64,000 nt of DNA from Microbulbifer sp. YPW16 (GTDB lineage: Bacteria > Pseudomonadota > Gammaproteobacteria > Pseudomonadales > Cellvibrionaceae), in contig NZ_CP089928.1 of assembly GCF_021290385.1 (NCBI RefSeq), positions 2,836,501-2,900,500 on the forward strand, written 5' to 3'. The translations under genes and the position numbers were made by a program. The notes under the pieces are model-generated. The model searched no databases. It was not told the DNA's origin and was given only the letters and a program-made list of their open reading frames with translations. The number at the start of each line of letters is the position of its first letter. Within the stretch, counting starts at the first letter, position 1. This document shows, in pieces, positions 20,624 through 28,885 of the stretch.

Positions 20624-20806
20624 CCTTCACCATTGTCTCTTCCCGTATTGCTTTGTACCGGACGCTGTCACCGCAGCAGGCGCTAGCGGGGCCCGGGGCG
20701 CTGGACTAGGCTGGGACTGCATACCAACTATTGTGTAGATGTGCCCGGGCGTTCGCTGTGACAGGCCTGGGATCCTGGGATTACCCTCTCTTGTCGGGCT
20801 GGGGAC

Positions 20807-23800
20807 ATGGCGGCGGACAAGCAAAGTGAGACAAACGGCGGAGCCGCGAGTAAGCGGCAGGTGCGTGGGTGGCTGATATTACTGGCCCTGGCGTCGCTGG
20901 CATCGCTCTACTTTTACATCCGCTACCAGGAGCAGCAGGAGGTCTTTACCAATACCTACTACTTCCGCACCCTGCAGGAAGTCGCCGCAGAACTGGATAC
21001 ACGCCTTGAGCAGCTCTACAACGTAAACTGGTGGGGCGAGAGCGACGTCAAGATAGTTTCTATTTTCCCGACGTATAAACCGGCCTCTGACGCGGATTGC
21101 CTCGGGGTCAGGGAAGTAGTGCGAAAAGGGGAGCAGAAGGCCCACGATTCCGTCTTTACCCTGAAGGGAAGCCATGTCATCGGCTGTCTCGGTTCCGGCA
21201 GGGGTTACGAGGTTTCCATCAGTGATGTGCTTCCTGATCCGGGCGGCGACTTTGTCCTCTACCTGCTCGCCGATGCGGGTGGCAGGGTTCTCGGCAGCAC
21301 TGGCGGGGCCTCAGGTCTTTCGATCATCGATACGCGCGCGATCAGTCGTGAAATCCAGGCGCAGGGAGGACAGAGTTGGCTGGGATTGGTCTCGAAGAAA
21401 GAGGGCCCCGAGATCGACGAAAGGAAAGAGTTGCCAGGGCACAGCTATTACGTGGATATGGTACTGAGTTCCGGGGCGTCGCGGGTATATATCCAGCCAT
21501 ACCGCCTGCGCTCGGGAGTCGATTTACTGATTCCGCGGAGCGATGGAGAGAATGGGGAGGGGTTCGCGCCATCAGACCACCTGTACCTGATAGGGGTGCT
21601 GCCCGACCGGTTGCTGGACCTGAAGGAGGACAAGCGCTGGAATCTCAGCCTGCTGCTGCTCTCAATCATGTTCCTGGCTTCCTGCTGGACCGTCGCGCGG
21701 CTGGTGATGATGTCCCGCAACGAACCGCTGGGTACGTTTTTTTACTGCGCCACCTTTGCGGGTACTTTTGTTGTCTTCATTATGGTTGTGGCCCTGTGGC
21801 TCGCCTGGGGTGAGCGCGCCGCAGAGGTCGCCCGCAAACAGGCCAACGCAAGGGAATTGTTACAGGAGACCTCCGCGCGCCTGGAGAGCGAGCTCTACTG
21901 GCTGTTCCGCGACCTGGAGAGCTTCCACACCTATTACGCCCGGCTGTTGTCATCCGGGGTTCACCCAGAGGCAGGCACGAAACCTGAAGGCACGCCCGGC
22001 GCTGCGGGCGAGCTACGGGATCCCGGGTTACTGGTGCTGCCAGGGGGGAATGTTAATTGCCGCCAGGTTGAGGCAGTGACCCTAGGAGACGGGAGCGGCT
22101 ATGAACGACCCGAGGAAGCTGAAAAGGAATGGACCCTCAGTCCTGATGAGGTTGCGGTTGCACGCAGTATCACCGACAAGCGTTCTGAGGGGCTGCTGCC
22201 ATTTTCCCAGGTTTACCTGTTTGGTTGTGGTGCGCGACTTGTCACGCCAGGCGAGGTCGGCGAGAGGTTCGATAGCAGCCAGATGGCTGCACAACGCGGA
22301 CCCAAGTTGATCAATGTCTTCCTGATGAACCAGAGCGGCGACCGGGTGTTGCCGACCTTCCAGTTTGTCGAAAGCAACAAAACACCGATCAGTTATCCAC
22401 TTGGGCACCGGGATTATTTTCGCGAAGTGCGCGCGGGTACAGGCTGGCACGGGGTTTTCGCGCGCGGTAGCGGGCCTGCGCCGGTCAGTGGATGCTGGGC
22501 CACTTGCGCCGACCCGGAGCATGGCATCGACGAAGGGGATACCCGCAGTATCCACAATTTTTATATCCAGCGCCTGTTGAACTTCAGCAGCGGAACTCGC
22601 GGCACCACGGTCGGTATGCCGCTGGCTAAAGAAGGGGTAGGGGCGGCAGATGGTGCCGACTGGCCGCCCGGCGACTATATCCTCGGGTCCGATATCCTGT
22701 TGCCCTCGATGACGCTCAATGAGTGGCACGAGCCGCAAAAATTGCAGGACCTGGTGTTGATGGTGGTGGATCGCTCCACAGGTGACGTCCTGTTTCATAT
22801 GGATCACCGACGGACCATGGTGGAGAACCTGTTTCACTCGGGGCAGGGAACGGTAGCAATCAGTCAGGTGATTCGCTCGGGCCTGTATCGCAACCGGGCG
22901 GTGCCCGGGTTTTACCGCGGCATCTCGGGTGATTTTATTGCCGGGCGGTTGCCGCTGGAGCAATGGGTGGCTGTGGCGTTTATTCCCGACGATGGTACCG
23001 ACAGCCTGATGACGAATTTCTTCCTGTCGATGACGGCGGGGATGGGACTTTCGCTGCTGCTGGTGACCGCACTGCTATACGCACTGCCCGCCATTTTTGG
23101 GGATCCCAAAGCGCGGCTGGGTATCCCGCTGGCGATCAACCGCCATAACACACTGTTGTTTACTTCAATCCTGATTGCCAGCCTCTACCTGGGTTTCCGC
23201 ATGGGCTCGGTGATACTGGGGGAGCTCGGCGAGGGCCCTGTATCGACGGCGGCCCCGGTATGGGCGCCCGTTATCGCACTGTTGCTGGTGCTGGCCTGGG
23301 GGTGCTGTCGCTATTTCCACATGCGGCGCGTCTCCGGTGGTGATGCAGGGCTGGCACCGGACCGCGGGCTGCTGGTCCTGCTGACGCTGTATTTCCTGTT
23401 TGGCCTGGCGATTATTGGCCAGCTGCAGCGTGTCGGAAATACACCGGTTTCGGCGATGCACTGGTACTTTTCCAGCAAGCTCTACCCGGCACGTCTCAAC
23501 CAGGAGCTGGCCGAACTGGAAACGATCGCGCTGACCCGTTACCCCAATACTATCAAGCGATTTGCTGCTGATCCGCTGGACCTGTTACCGATCAGCCCGC
23601 GCTGGCGGACGGCGCTGGCCTGCACCCGCGACGGCAAGCCTTCGAACCAGCGGCATCGGCTGCCGGCAGAAATCGGCACCTTTAGCCAGCTCACAGCCAC
23701 CACTGGGGTGGCGAACTGGCTTCGACGCTATGTGCTCGGATGGACCAATGACGGTCGCTGGCGGGCAGGCCACGCGCCCGATCCGTGCGACGATGTTGGG

Positions 23801-25165
23801 AAAGTCGACAGCCCTGGCGGTGGGCAGGCAGAACTCCCCGATGCCAGCCCTGCTGGTGACGGCACATTACAGCTGGCTGGCCACATGGCGTTGTATGTTG
23901 TCCTGCAGGTGCTGGTATTCCTGGTGATCTGCCGTCTCTGGCTGATGTTCTACCGGCGTGTTATTACTCCCAGGATGTTTGGTACGCCGGATTTCCTTGT
24001 GCACCTGAAGCAGCTCTCAGGACCGGGCGGGCGCCTGCGCGGCGTTCGGCCGGCACCAGGACTGGTTGTGGATTTGTGTGATAAGGAAGTCACGGGTATC
24101 GGCCTGGATATGCTGGTGCACCAGGCCGGCCAGGACAATGGTCCCGCCACGCCGGTACTGGACCTGCTGCTGGCCCACTGCCCGGCGCTGCGTACCAGCA
24201 GTGAGGATGAAGAGCAGTTTCCCGAGGTGCGTGTCCGGCTCAATGGGATGGGTTCCCGGGGCGGGGCACCGGTCGCCGGCAAGGCGCCAGCAATCTGCCT
24301 GGAAAATATCGAGACCTGCCTCGCTACCCCGCCGGGGCGCGCGCGGTTGCTGCAGTTGGTCCGGCAGTTAAAGTCCATGCAGCTGTCAGGACGTTTGTCG
24401 GAACTGCGCCTGTGCCTGGAGAGCCAGTGCTTCGAGACCTTGTTGCTCAATGCCCATGCGCCGGCGCCCGGACGCAGCTGGCCCGATGCGCAGGAGCGGG
24501 CAGCCTGGGCCGAGTTGCTGATGGACTTTACCGTCGACTTGCCGCAGGCGCTGGTGGAGCGCGCAGATCCGGCTTTTGTGATTGAGGAGTGCCGGGGTGG
24601 CCGGTTGCTGCGCTACCTGATCCCTGAACTTGCCGAGCACGCGCGCGGGTCAAGCGGTCGCCTGCGACAGGGCTGGCGCACCCTGCTGGACCGGCACAAG
24701 ACTGGGCCGGAGTGGGCCTCGATTCTGTGTATCCTGCTAAAGGCCGGCGCCCGTTTCCGCTACCAGTGGGAAGCCTGCTCAAGTGAAGAGAAGCTGGCCC
24801 TGTACTACCTTGCGCGCGGCAAGCGCATCAATCCCGCAAACACCCAGGTACTTGAACAGCTGGCGATACAGGGCCTGGTGCGCATCGAAAACGGCCGCGT
24901 GCAGATCGTGAACAACAGCTTTGCCTACTTTGTCCTGAACGCCGAGGATCTGGAGTCCATGCGCCAGTTGCTGGAGAGCGGTCACCAGGGCGCCTGGCTC
25001 ACTTACCGGTTGCCGGTGACGCTGGTGATCCTGCTGCTGGTTGGGGCAATCGCCATCAGCTCGGGGAACTCGATTTACCTGATAGTGGCCACAGTGATGG
25101 GATTGCTGGGTAGCATTGGCAGCCTGGTTGGCAGCGCGCGGATGATTCATGAGAACCTGCGCTAG
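20807..25165 (+). CDS. Giant multi-pass membrane protein of unknown function, Cache-like sensing regions
   Basis: 1452 residues. I do not recognise a named family. Hydrophobic segments lie near residues 21-40, 280-300, 310-335, 735-760, 782-805, 815-835, 853-872, 1025-1048, 1402-1420 and 1422-1442. The loops between the first and second segment (about 40-275) and between the third and fourth (about 340-730) are large and look extracytoplasmic. The second has Cache-like features (GHRDYFREVRAG near 535; VVDRSTGDVLFHMD near 653). The soluble block 1050-1400 has a Walker-B-like strand ICLENIE and a winged-helix-like stretch (CSSEEKLALYYLARGKRINP, then RIENGRVQIVNNSFAYFVL) but no GxxxxGKS/T, so any P-loop is degenerate. 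Stands alone, with 247 and 426 bases of flank. A membrane sensor or scaffold is likely, but this is inference. Confidence 0.8.
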   Translation: MAADKQSETNGGAASKRQVRGWLILLALASLASLYFYIRYQEQQEVFTNTYYFRTLQEVAAELDTRLEQLYNVNWWGESDVKIVSIFPTYKPASDADCLGVREVVRKGEQKAHDSVFTLKGSHVIGCLGSGRGYEVSISDVLPDPGGDFVLYLLADAGGRVLGSTGGASGLSIIDTRAISREIQAQGGQSWLGLVSKKEGPEIDERKELPGHSYYVDMVLSSGASRVYIQPYRLRSGVDLLIPRSDGENGEGFAPSDHLYLIGVLPDRLLDLKEDKRWNLSLLLLSIMFLASCWTVARLVMMSRNEPLGTFFYCATFAGTFVVFIMVVALWLAWGERAAEVARKQANARELLQETSARLESELYWLFRDLESFHTYYARLLSSGVHPEAGTKPEGTPGAAGELRDPGLLVLPGGNVNCRQVEAVTLGDGSGYERPEEAEKEWTLSPDEVAVARSITDKRSEGLLPFSQVYLFGCGARLVTPGEVGERFDSSQMAAQRGPKLINVFLMNQSGDRVLPTFQFVESNKTPISYPLGHRDYFREVRAGTGWHGVFARGSGPAPVSGCWATCADPEHGIDEGDTRSIHNFYIQRLLNFSSGTRGTTVGMPLAKEGVGAADGADWPPGDYILGSDILLPSMTLNEWHEPQKLQDLVLMVVDRSTGDVLFHMDHRRTMVENLFHSGQGTVAISQVIRSGLYRNRAVPGFYRGISGDFIAGRLPLEQWVAVAFIPDDGTDSLMTNFFLSMTAGMGLSLLLVTALLYALPAIFGDPKARLGIPLAINRHNTLLFTSILIASLYLGFRMGSVILGELGEGPVSTAAPVWAPVIALLLVLAWGCCRYFHMRRVSGGDAGLAPDRGLLVLLTLYFLFGLAIIGQLQRVGNTPVSAMHWYFSSKLYPARLNQELAELETIALTRYPNTIKRFAADPLDLLPISPRWRTALACTRDGKPSNQRHRLPAEIGTFSQLTATTGVANWLRRYVLGWTNDGRWRAGHAPDPCDDVGKVDSPGGGQAELPDASPAGDGTLQLAGHMALYVVLQVLVFLVICRLWLMFYRRVITPRMFGTPDFLVHLKQLSGPGGRLRGVRPAPGLVVDLCDKEVTGIGLDMLVHQAGQDNGPATPVLDLLLAHCPALRTSSEDEEQFPEVRVRLNGMGSRGGAPVAGKAPAICLENIETCLATPPGRARLLQLVRQLKSMQLSGRLSELRLCLESQCFETLLLNAHAPAPGRSWPDAQERAAWAELLMDFTVDLPQALVERADPAFVIEECRGGRLLRYLIPELAEHARGSSGRLRQGWRTLLDRHKTGPEWASILCILLKAGARFRYQWEACSSEEKLALYYLARGKRINPANTQVLEQLAIQGLVRIENGRVQIVNNSFAYFVLNAEDLESMRQLLESGHQGAWLTYRLPVTLVILLLVGAIAISSGNSIYLIVATVMGLLGSIGSLVGSARMIHENLR

Positions 25166-25591
25166 CCACCGTACACACTTCGGGCAGGACTCTCTCGGCA
25201 GGGGTTGATCGCGGATTTTGCTGGCAGGTTCGTAAGAAGCTTCAACAGGCGGAATGCGATGCCTTGGCGTGGCTTTGTCGAGCAACCGGGCTGGTCCCAT
25301 TATTGGCGACTCTATCCCAGTCGGCTGGCCAGCTGCAGCTGCCTGCTTCCGAGCTGAACTACTCCTATACAGGCCCGCGGCCGGAATACTGGTTGCCCGC
25401 ACCAGGTAAAAAGCACGCAGTCTCCGCGCGGCGCACTGCAGGCGCCGAAGTTATTGCGTCGCCTCTTTTCATTCTGGGGTCCTGTTGCGCCACTCGTGCC
25501 GCCAGTGGTCCGGCTTGTCGCGCAACCCGGCAACCGACAGGCGGAAATATGCGAACATAACGCCAAATTTCTGCCAGGGAGATAATGATTC
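25166..25591. other. Intergenic region upstream of ppc
   Basis: 426 bases without a convincing gene. Short frames here have no family features and no good ribosome site. Presumably it carries the ppc promoter and leader. I could not find a clear -35/-10 pair or a terminator for the preceding gene. Confidence 0.5.
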
Positions 25592-28255
25592 GTGAATCAG
25601 GACCAGAACGCACCGTTGCGAGAGGATGTCCGCCTGCTTGGCGAGGAGCTCGGATCGGTTCTGCGTGAGCAGGCCGGCGAACCGCTCTTCGAAACCGTGG
25701 AAACCATACGCCAGGCGGCGGTGGAGAGCCGTGGCCAGGGTGAGATGCAGGCGGGGCGCCTGCGCAAACTGCTGGACCCGCTGGACGATGACACCCTGCT
25801 GGAGGTAGCGCGGGCGTTCAGCCAGTTCCTCAACCTGGCCAATATTGCCGAGCAGCGCCATCGCGAGCGCCTGCACCGGCATCACCAGCGTTTTCCGGGA
25901 GACCCGGACACCGACCAGGGCCTGCGACAGGTACTTGCCGAGCTGAAAAAAGCCGGTGTCGACAAGGCTAAGGTGCGCTCGGTGCTGGACCAGTTGTCTG
26001 TGGAGTTGGTGCTTACTGCACATCCTACTGAGGTCACCCGCCGCACCCTGATTCGCAAGTACGACCGGATTGCCGACCTGCTCACCGACCGGGACCGGCC
26101 CGACCTCACCGAGGAGGAGGCGGAGCACCTGCGCCGCCACCTGCGCGAACAGATCCTGTCCGCCTGGAGCACCGACGAGATCCGCCGTGAGCGCCCGACG
26201 CCGGTGGATGAGGCCAAGTGGGGGTTCGCCACTATCGAACAGTCCCTGTGGCGAGCGGTGCCGGCAGTCATGCGCGAAATCGAGGCGGAGCTGGAGCTGG
26301 CGGGCCTGGACCCGCTACCGGCAGACTGGGTGCCGATCCGCTTTGCCTCCTGGATGGGCGGCGACCGCGATGGCAATCCCAATGTGACTGCCGCTGTTAC
26401 CCGCCGGGTGCTGCAACTGGCCCGCTGGATGGCCGCGGACCTGTACCTGCGCGATGTGGAAAACCTGCTGGCTGACCTGTCCATGCATCGCGCCAGTGAT
26501 GAGTTGCTGGCGCGCACCGGGCCCAGTCATGAACCCTACCGGTTACTGTTGCGACAGGTTCGCGACCAGCTGCAGTTGACCCGCGAGCAGATGGAAGCGC
26601 GGGTCAACGGCAATCCAGAGCCGGCGGGAGAGGGTTACACCAGCGGCGCACAGCTGGCCGGCGAGCTGCGCCTGATTGATCGCTCCCTGCGCGAGGTAGG
26701 GCTGTCCGCCATCGCTGATGGCCAGCTGAAGGATACCCTGCGCCGGCTAAACTGTTTCGGCATCACCCTGCTGCGCCTGGATATCCGCCAGGAGTCCACC
26801 CGCCACAGCGACGCACTCGATGCCATCACCCGCTACCTGGGCCTCGGCAGTTACGGGGACTGGGACGAGCCGACCCGGCAGCGCTTCCTGCTGGCGGAAC
26901 TGGAGAATCGCCGGCCGCTGGTCGACAGCGCCTTCTACCAGAGCGAGTTCTGTGATGACGAGGTACGCCAGGTGCTGGAGACCTGTGGCGTGATTGCAGA
27001 GCAGGGACCGGAGGGGCTGGGTGCCTACGTGATTTCCATGGCCCGGGCCTCGTCCGATGTGCTGGCGGTAATGCTGCTGCAGAAGATTGCCGGGGTGCAG
27101 GAACCCATGCGGGTGGTGCCGCTGTTCGAGACCCTCGATGACCTCAACAACGCCGGCGATATCATGAGCGCGCTGCTGGAGATTCCGTCTTACCGGCAGC
27201 GTGTGGCGAAGGGCCAGGAAGTGATGATCGGTTACTCCGATTCCGCCAAGGATGCCGGCTTCCTGGGCGCGGCCTGGGCCCAGTTCCGCGCACAGGAGGG
27301 ACTCACGGCAATTTTCCGCGAGCACGGTATCCCGCTCACCCTGTTCCACGGTCGCGGTGGCTCCATTTCCCGCGGTGGCTCGCCCACCCGCATGGCGCTG
27401 TTGTCGCAGCCGCCGGGGTCGGTCGCCGGCCGTATCCGGGTCACCGAGCAGGGCGAGATGATCCGCTTCAAGTACGGGCGGCCGTCCGTGGCCGCCTACA
27501 ACCTGGAGCAGTACGTGGCCGCCACCCTGGAGGCCACCCTGTTGCCCCCGGCGGAGCCGCGCCCCGAGTGGCGCGCGGCCATGGACCGGCTCACCGAGGT
27601 ATCGGTCAACAGCTATCGCGAAGTGGTGCGCGACGATCCGGCGCTGGTGGGTTACCTGCGCACCGTCACGCCGGAAACCGAGCTCAGCCGCCTGGCCCTG
27701 GGTAGCCGGCCGGCACGGCGCAAGCCCGGCGGTGGGGTCGAGACCCTGCGGGCAATTCCCTGGGTGTTTGCGTGGACCCAGATCCGGCTGATGCTGCCCG
27801 CGTGGCTGGGCACCGGCGCGGCGCTGGAGAGTGCCCTGCAGAGCGAGGAGGGCGCCGCCACCCTGCGCACCATGAGCGGGGAGTGGCCGTTTTTCCAGAC
27901 CGCGGTGGATATGCTGGAGATGGTGCTGGCGAAATCCGACACCCGGGTGGCGTCCTGGTACGAGGAGCGGCTCACCGGCGACGCTGAACTGGTTCGCCTC
28001 GGTGGCCTGCTCCGTGAGCGGCTGGCTCACACGGTATCGGCACTGCATGAACTGACCGGCCATGAGAGCCTGCTCGACAACAACCCGGTCATGCGCTGGT
28101 CGATTCGCGTGCGCGACCCCTATACGGATCCGCTACACCTGCTGCAGGCGGAGCTGATGGCGCGGCTGCGCGAGCGCGATACCGACCCGGTGCTGGAGAG
28201 CGCGTTGATGGTCACCATTGCCGGCATCGCCGCGGGGATGCGCAATACCGGCTGA
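25592..28255 (+). CDS. ppc: Phosphoenolpyruvate carboxylase (GTG start)
   Basis: 887 residues, the standard size. Anaplerotic carboxylation of PEP to oxaloacetate. Catalytic motifs are intact: VLTAHPTEVTRR (active-site His), GYSDSAKDAGFLGA, FHGRGGSISRGG and the C-terminal QAELMARLRE...MRNTG carrying the invariant end that binds the allosteric aspartate. Starts at GTG 25592 (MNQDQNAPLREDVRLLGEELG), with GGGAG about 10 bases upstream. Followed by a strong bidirectional terminator shared with the tRNA gene coming from the other side. Confidence 0.97.
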   Translation: MNQDQNAPLREDVRLLGEELGSVLREQAGEPLFETVETIRQAAVESRGQGEMQAGRLRKLLDPLDDDTLLEVARAFSQFLNLANIAEQRHRERLHRHHQRFPGDPDTDQGLRQVLAELKKAGVDKAKVRSVLDQLSVELVLTAHPTEVTRRTLIRKYDRIADLLTDRDRPDLTEEEAEHLRRHLREQILSAWSTDEIRRERPTPVDEAKWGFATIEQSLWRAVPAVMREIEAELELAGLDPLPADWVPIRFASWMGGDRDGNPNVTAAVTRRVLQLARWMAADLYLRDVENLLADLSMHRASDELLARTGPSHEPYRLLLRQVRDQLQLTREQMEARVNGNPEPAGEGYTSGAQLAGELRLIDRSLREVGLSAIADGQLKDTLRRLNCFGITLLRLDIRQESTRHSDALDAITRYLGLGSYGDWDEPTRQRFLLAELENRRPLVDSAFYQSEFCDDEVRQVLETCGVIAEQGPEGLGAYVISMARASSDVLAVMLLQKIAGVQEPMRVVPLFETLDDLNNAGDIMSALLEIPSYRQRVAKGQEVMIGYSDSAKDAGFLGAAWAQFRAQEGLTAIFREHGIPLTLFHGRGGSISRGGSPTRMALLSQPPGSVAGRIRVTEQGEMIRFKYGRPSVAAYNLEQYVAATLEATLLPPAEPRPEWRAAMDRLTEVSVNSYREVVRDDPALVGYLRTVTPETELSRLALGSRPARRKPGGGVETLRAIPWVFAWTQIRLMLPAWLGTGAALESALQSEEGAATLRTMSGEWPFFQTAVDMLEMVLAKSDTRVASWYEERLTGDAELVRLGGLLRERLAHTVSALHELTGHESLLDNNPVMRWSIRVRDPYTDPLHLLQAELMARLRERDTDPVLESALMVTIAGIAAGMRNTG

Positions 28256-28281
28256 TGCCCGCCGCCGGATGGGGCAGAAAT

Positions 28282-28315
28282 AAAAAAGGCCGACTCGCGA
28301 GAGTCGGCCTTTTTT
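28282..28315. terminator. Bidirectional terminator for ppc and tRNA-Leu
   Basis: AAAAAAGGCCGACTC-GCGA-GAGTCGGCCTTTTTT: a 15-bp uninterrupted stem including A/T flanks, with T runs on both strands. It serves ppc from the left and the minus-strand tRNA from the right. Confidence 0.92.
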
Positions 28316-28320
28316 GGAAT

Positions 28321-28407
28321 TGGTGCCCAGGAGAAGACTTGAACTTCCACGACCTTGCGGTCACTAGCACCTGAAGCTAGCGCGTCTACCAATTCCGCCA
28401 CCTGGGC
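28321..28407 (-). tRNA. tRNA-Leu (anticodon CAG), copy 1
   Basis: 87 bases read on the minus strand, from GCCCAGG (acceptor) to CCTGGGC-A-CCA, with CCA encoded. The anticodon arm CTAGC-TTCAGGT-GCTAG gives anticodon CAG (reads CUG). The long variable arm expected for Leu (TGACCGCAAGGTCG-like) and the T arm AGTTCAAGTCTTC are present. A sigma70 promoter lies just upstream at 28439-28466 and the terminator at 28282. It is identical to copy 2 as far as I can compare. Confidence 0.95.
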
Positions 28408-28438
28408 AATTCGACGGTGTGCGCCGTCGAGGGTGCGC

Positions 28439-28466
28439 AATATAAAGAATTTCCGGGGCGTGTCAA
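28439..28466 (-). promoter_or_regulatory. Sigma70 promoter of tRNA-Leu copy 1
   Basis: On the minus strand TTGACA, 16 bases, then TATATT, ending about 31 bases before the tRNA 5' end. Both boxes are near consensus. Confidence 0.75.
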
Positions 28467-28536
28467 TCGCCGACTGTGACCGGTGCGACCCGAATCGTTA
28501 GTGCGGCGTAGGACAGGGGGCAGGGGGCCCCAACGA

Positions 28537-28567
28537 AAAAAGGCCGACTCTCGCGAGTCGGCCTTTT
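28537..28567 (-). terminator. Terminator after tRNA-Leu copy 2
   Basis: On either strand AAAAGGCCGACTC-TCGC-GAGTCGGCCTTTT. The stem sequence is the same as in the terminator at 28282, showing that terminator and tRNA were duplicated together. It lies directly downstream of tRNA copy 2 on the minus strand. Confidence 0.85.
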
Positions 28568-28573
28568 CGGAAT

Positions 28574-28660
28574 TGGTGCCCAGGAGAAGACTTGAACTTC
28601 CACGACCTTGCGGTCACTAGCACCTGAAGCTAGCGCGTCTACCAATTCCGCCACCTGGGC
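28574..28660 (-). tRNA. tRNA-Leu (anticodon CAG), copy 2
   Basis: 87 bases, same sequence and CAG anticodon as copy 1, offset by 253 bases. It has its own promoter (28692-28720) and terminator (28537-28567), so the two copies are separate transcription units rather than one operon. Confidence 0.95.
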
Positions 28661-28691
28661 AATTCAGCGGCGTGTGCCGTTGAGGTCGCGA

Positions 28692-28720
28692 ACTATAGAG
28701 ATTTGGCCGCAGGGTGTCAA
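28692..28720 (-). promoter_or_regulatory. Sigma70 promoter of tRNA-Leu copy 2
   Basis: On the minus strand TTGACA, 17 bases, TATAGT; -10 box about 31 bases from the tRNA. Slightly different boxes and spacer from copy 1, so flanks are diverging while the tRNA stays identical. Confidence 0.75.
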
Positions 28721-28885
28721 CGGCCTTTTTTGCGTTTAATTCAACTTTTTCTGGTATGGTCGGGAAACGCGGGGAAATCGCTTATACTGCCAGCAATGAG
28801 CGGCAACACCGACCGGCCGGTTCCCGGCCATATTCTCAATTCCCCGCCGCCTGCAGACTCCGCCGGATGATCCCGGCGACCGTGG

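Noticed and set aside
25264-25560. 98-codon frame before ppc
   Set aside because: No homology pattern, Cys/Ala/Arg-rich read-out of spacer, and ends just before the ppc ribosome site.
26747-28063. 438-codon open frame on the minus strand
   Set aside because: Antisense to ppc; no motif.
28321-28660. Mobile element or integration site at the tRNA-Leu genes
   Set aside because: Both tRNAs are intact, and no integrase or attachment repeat is seen nearby; tandem duplication explains the pattern.
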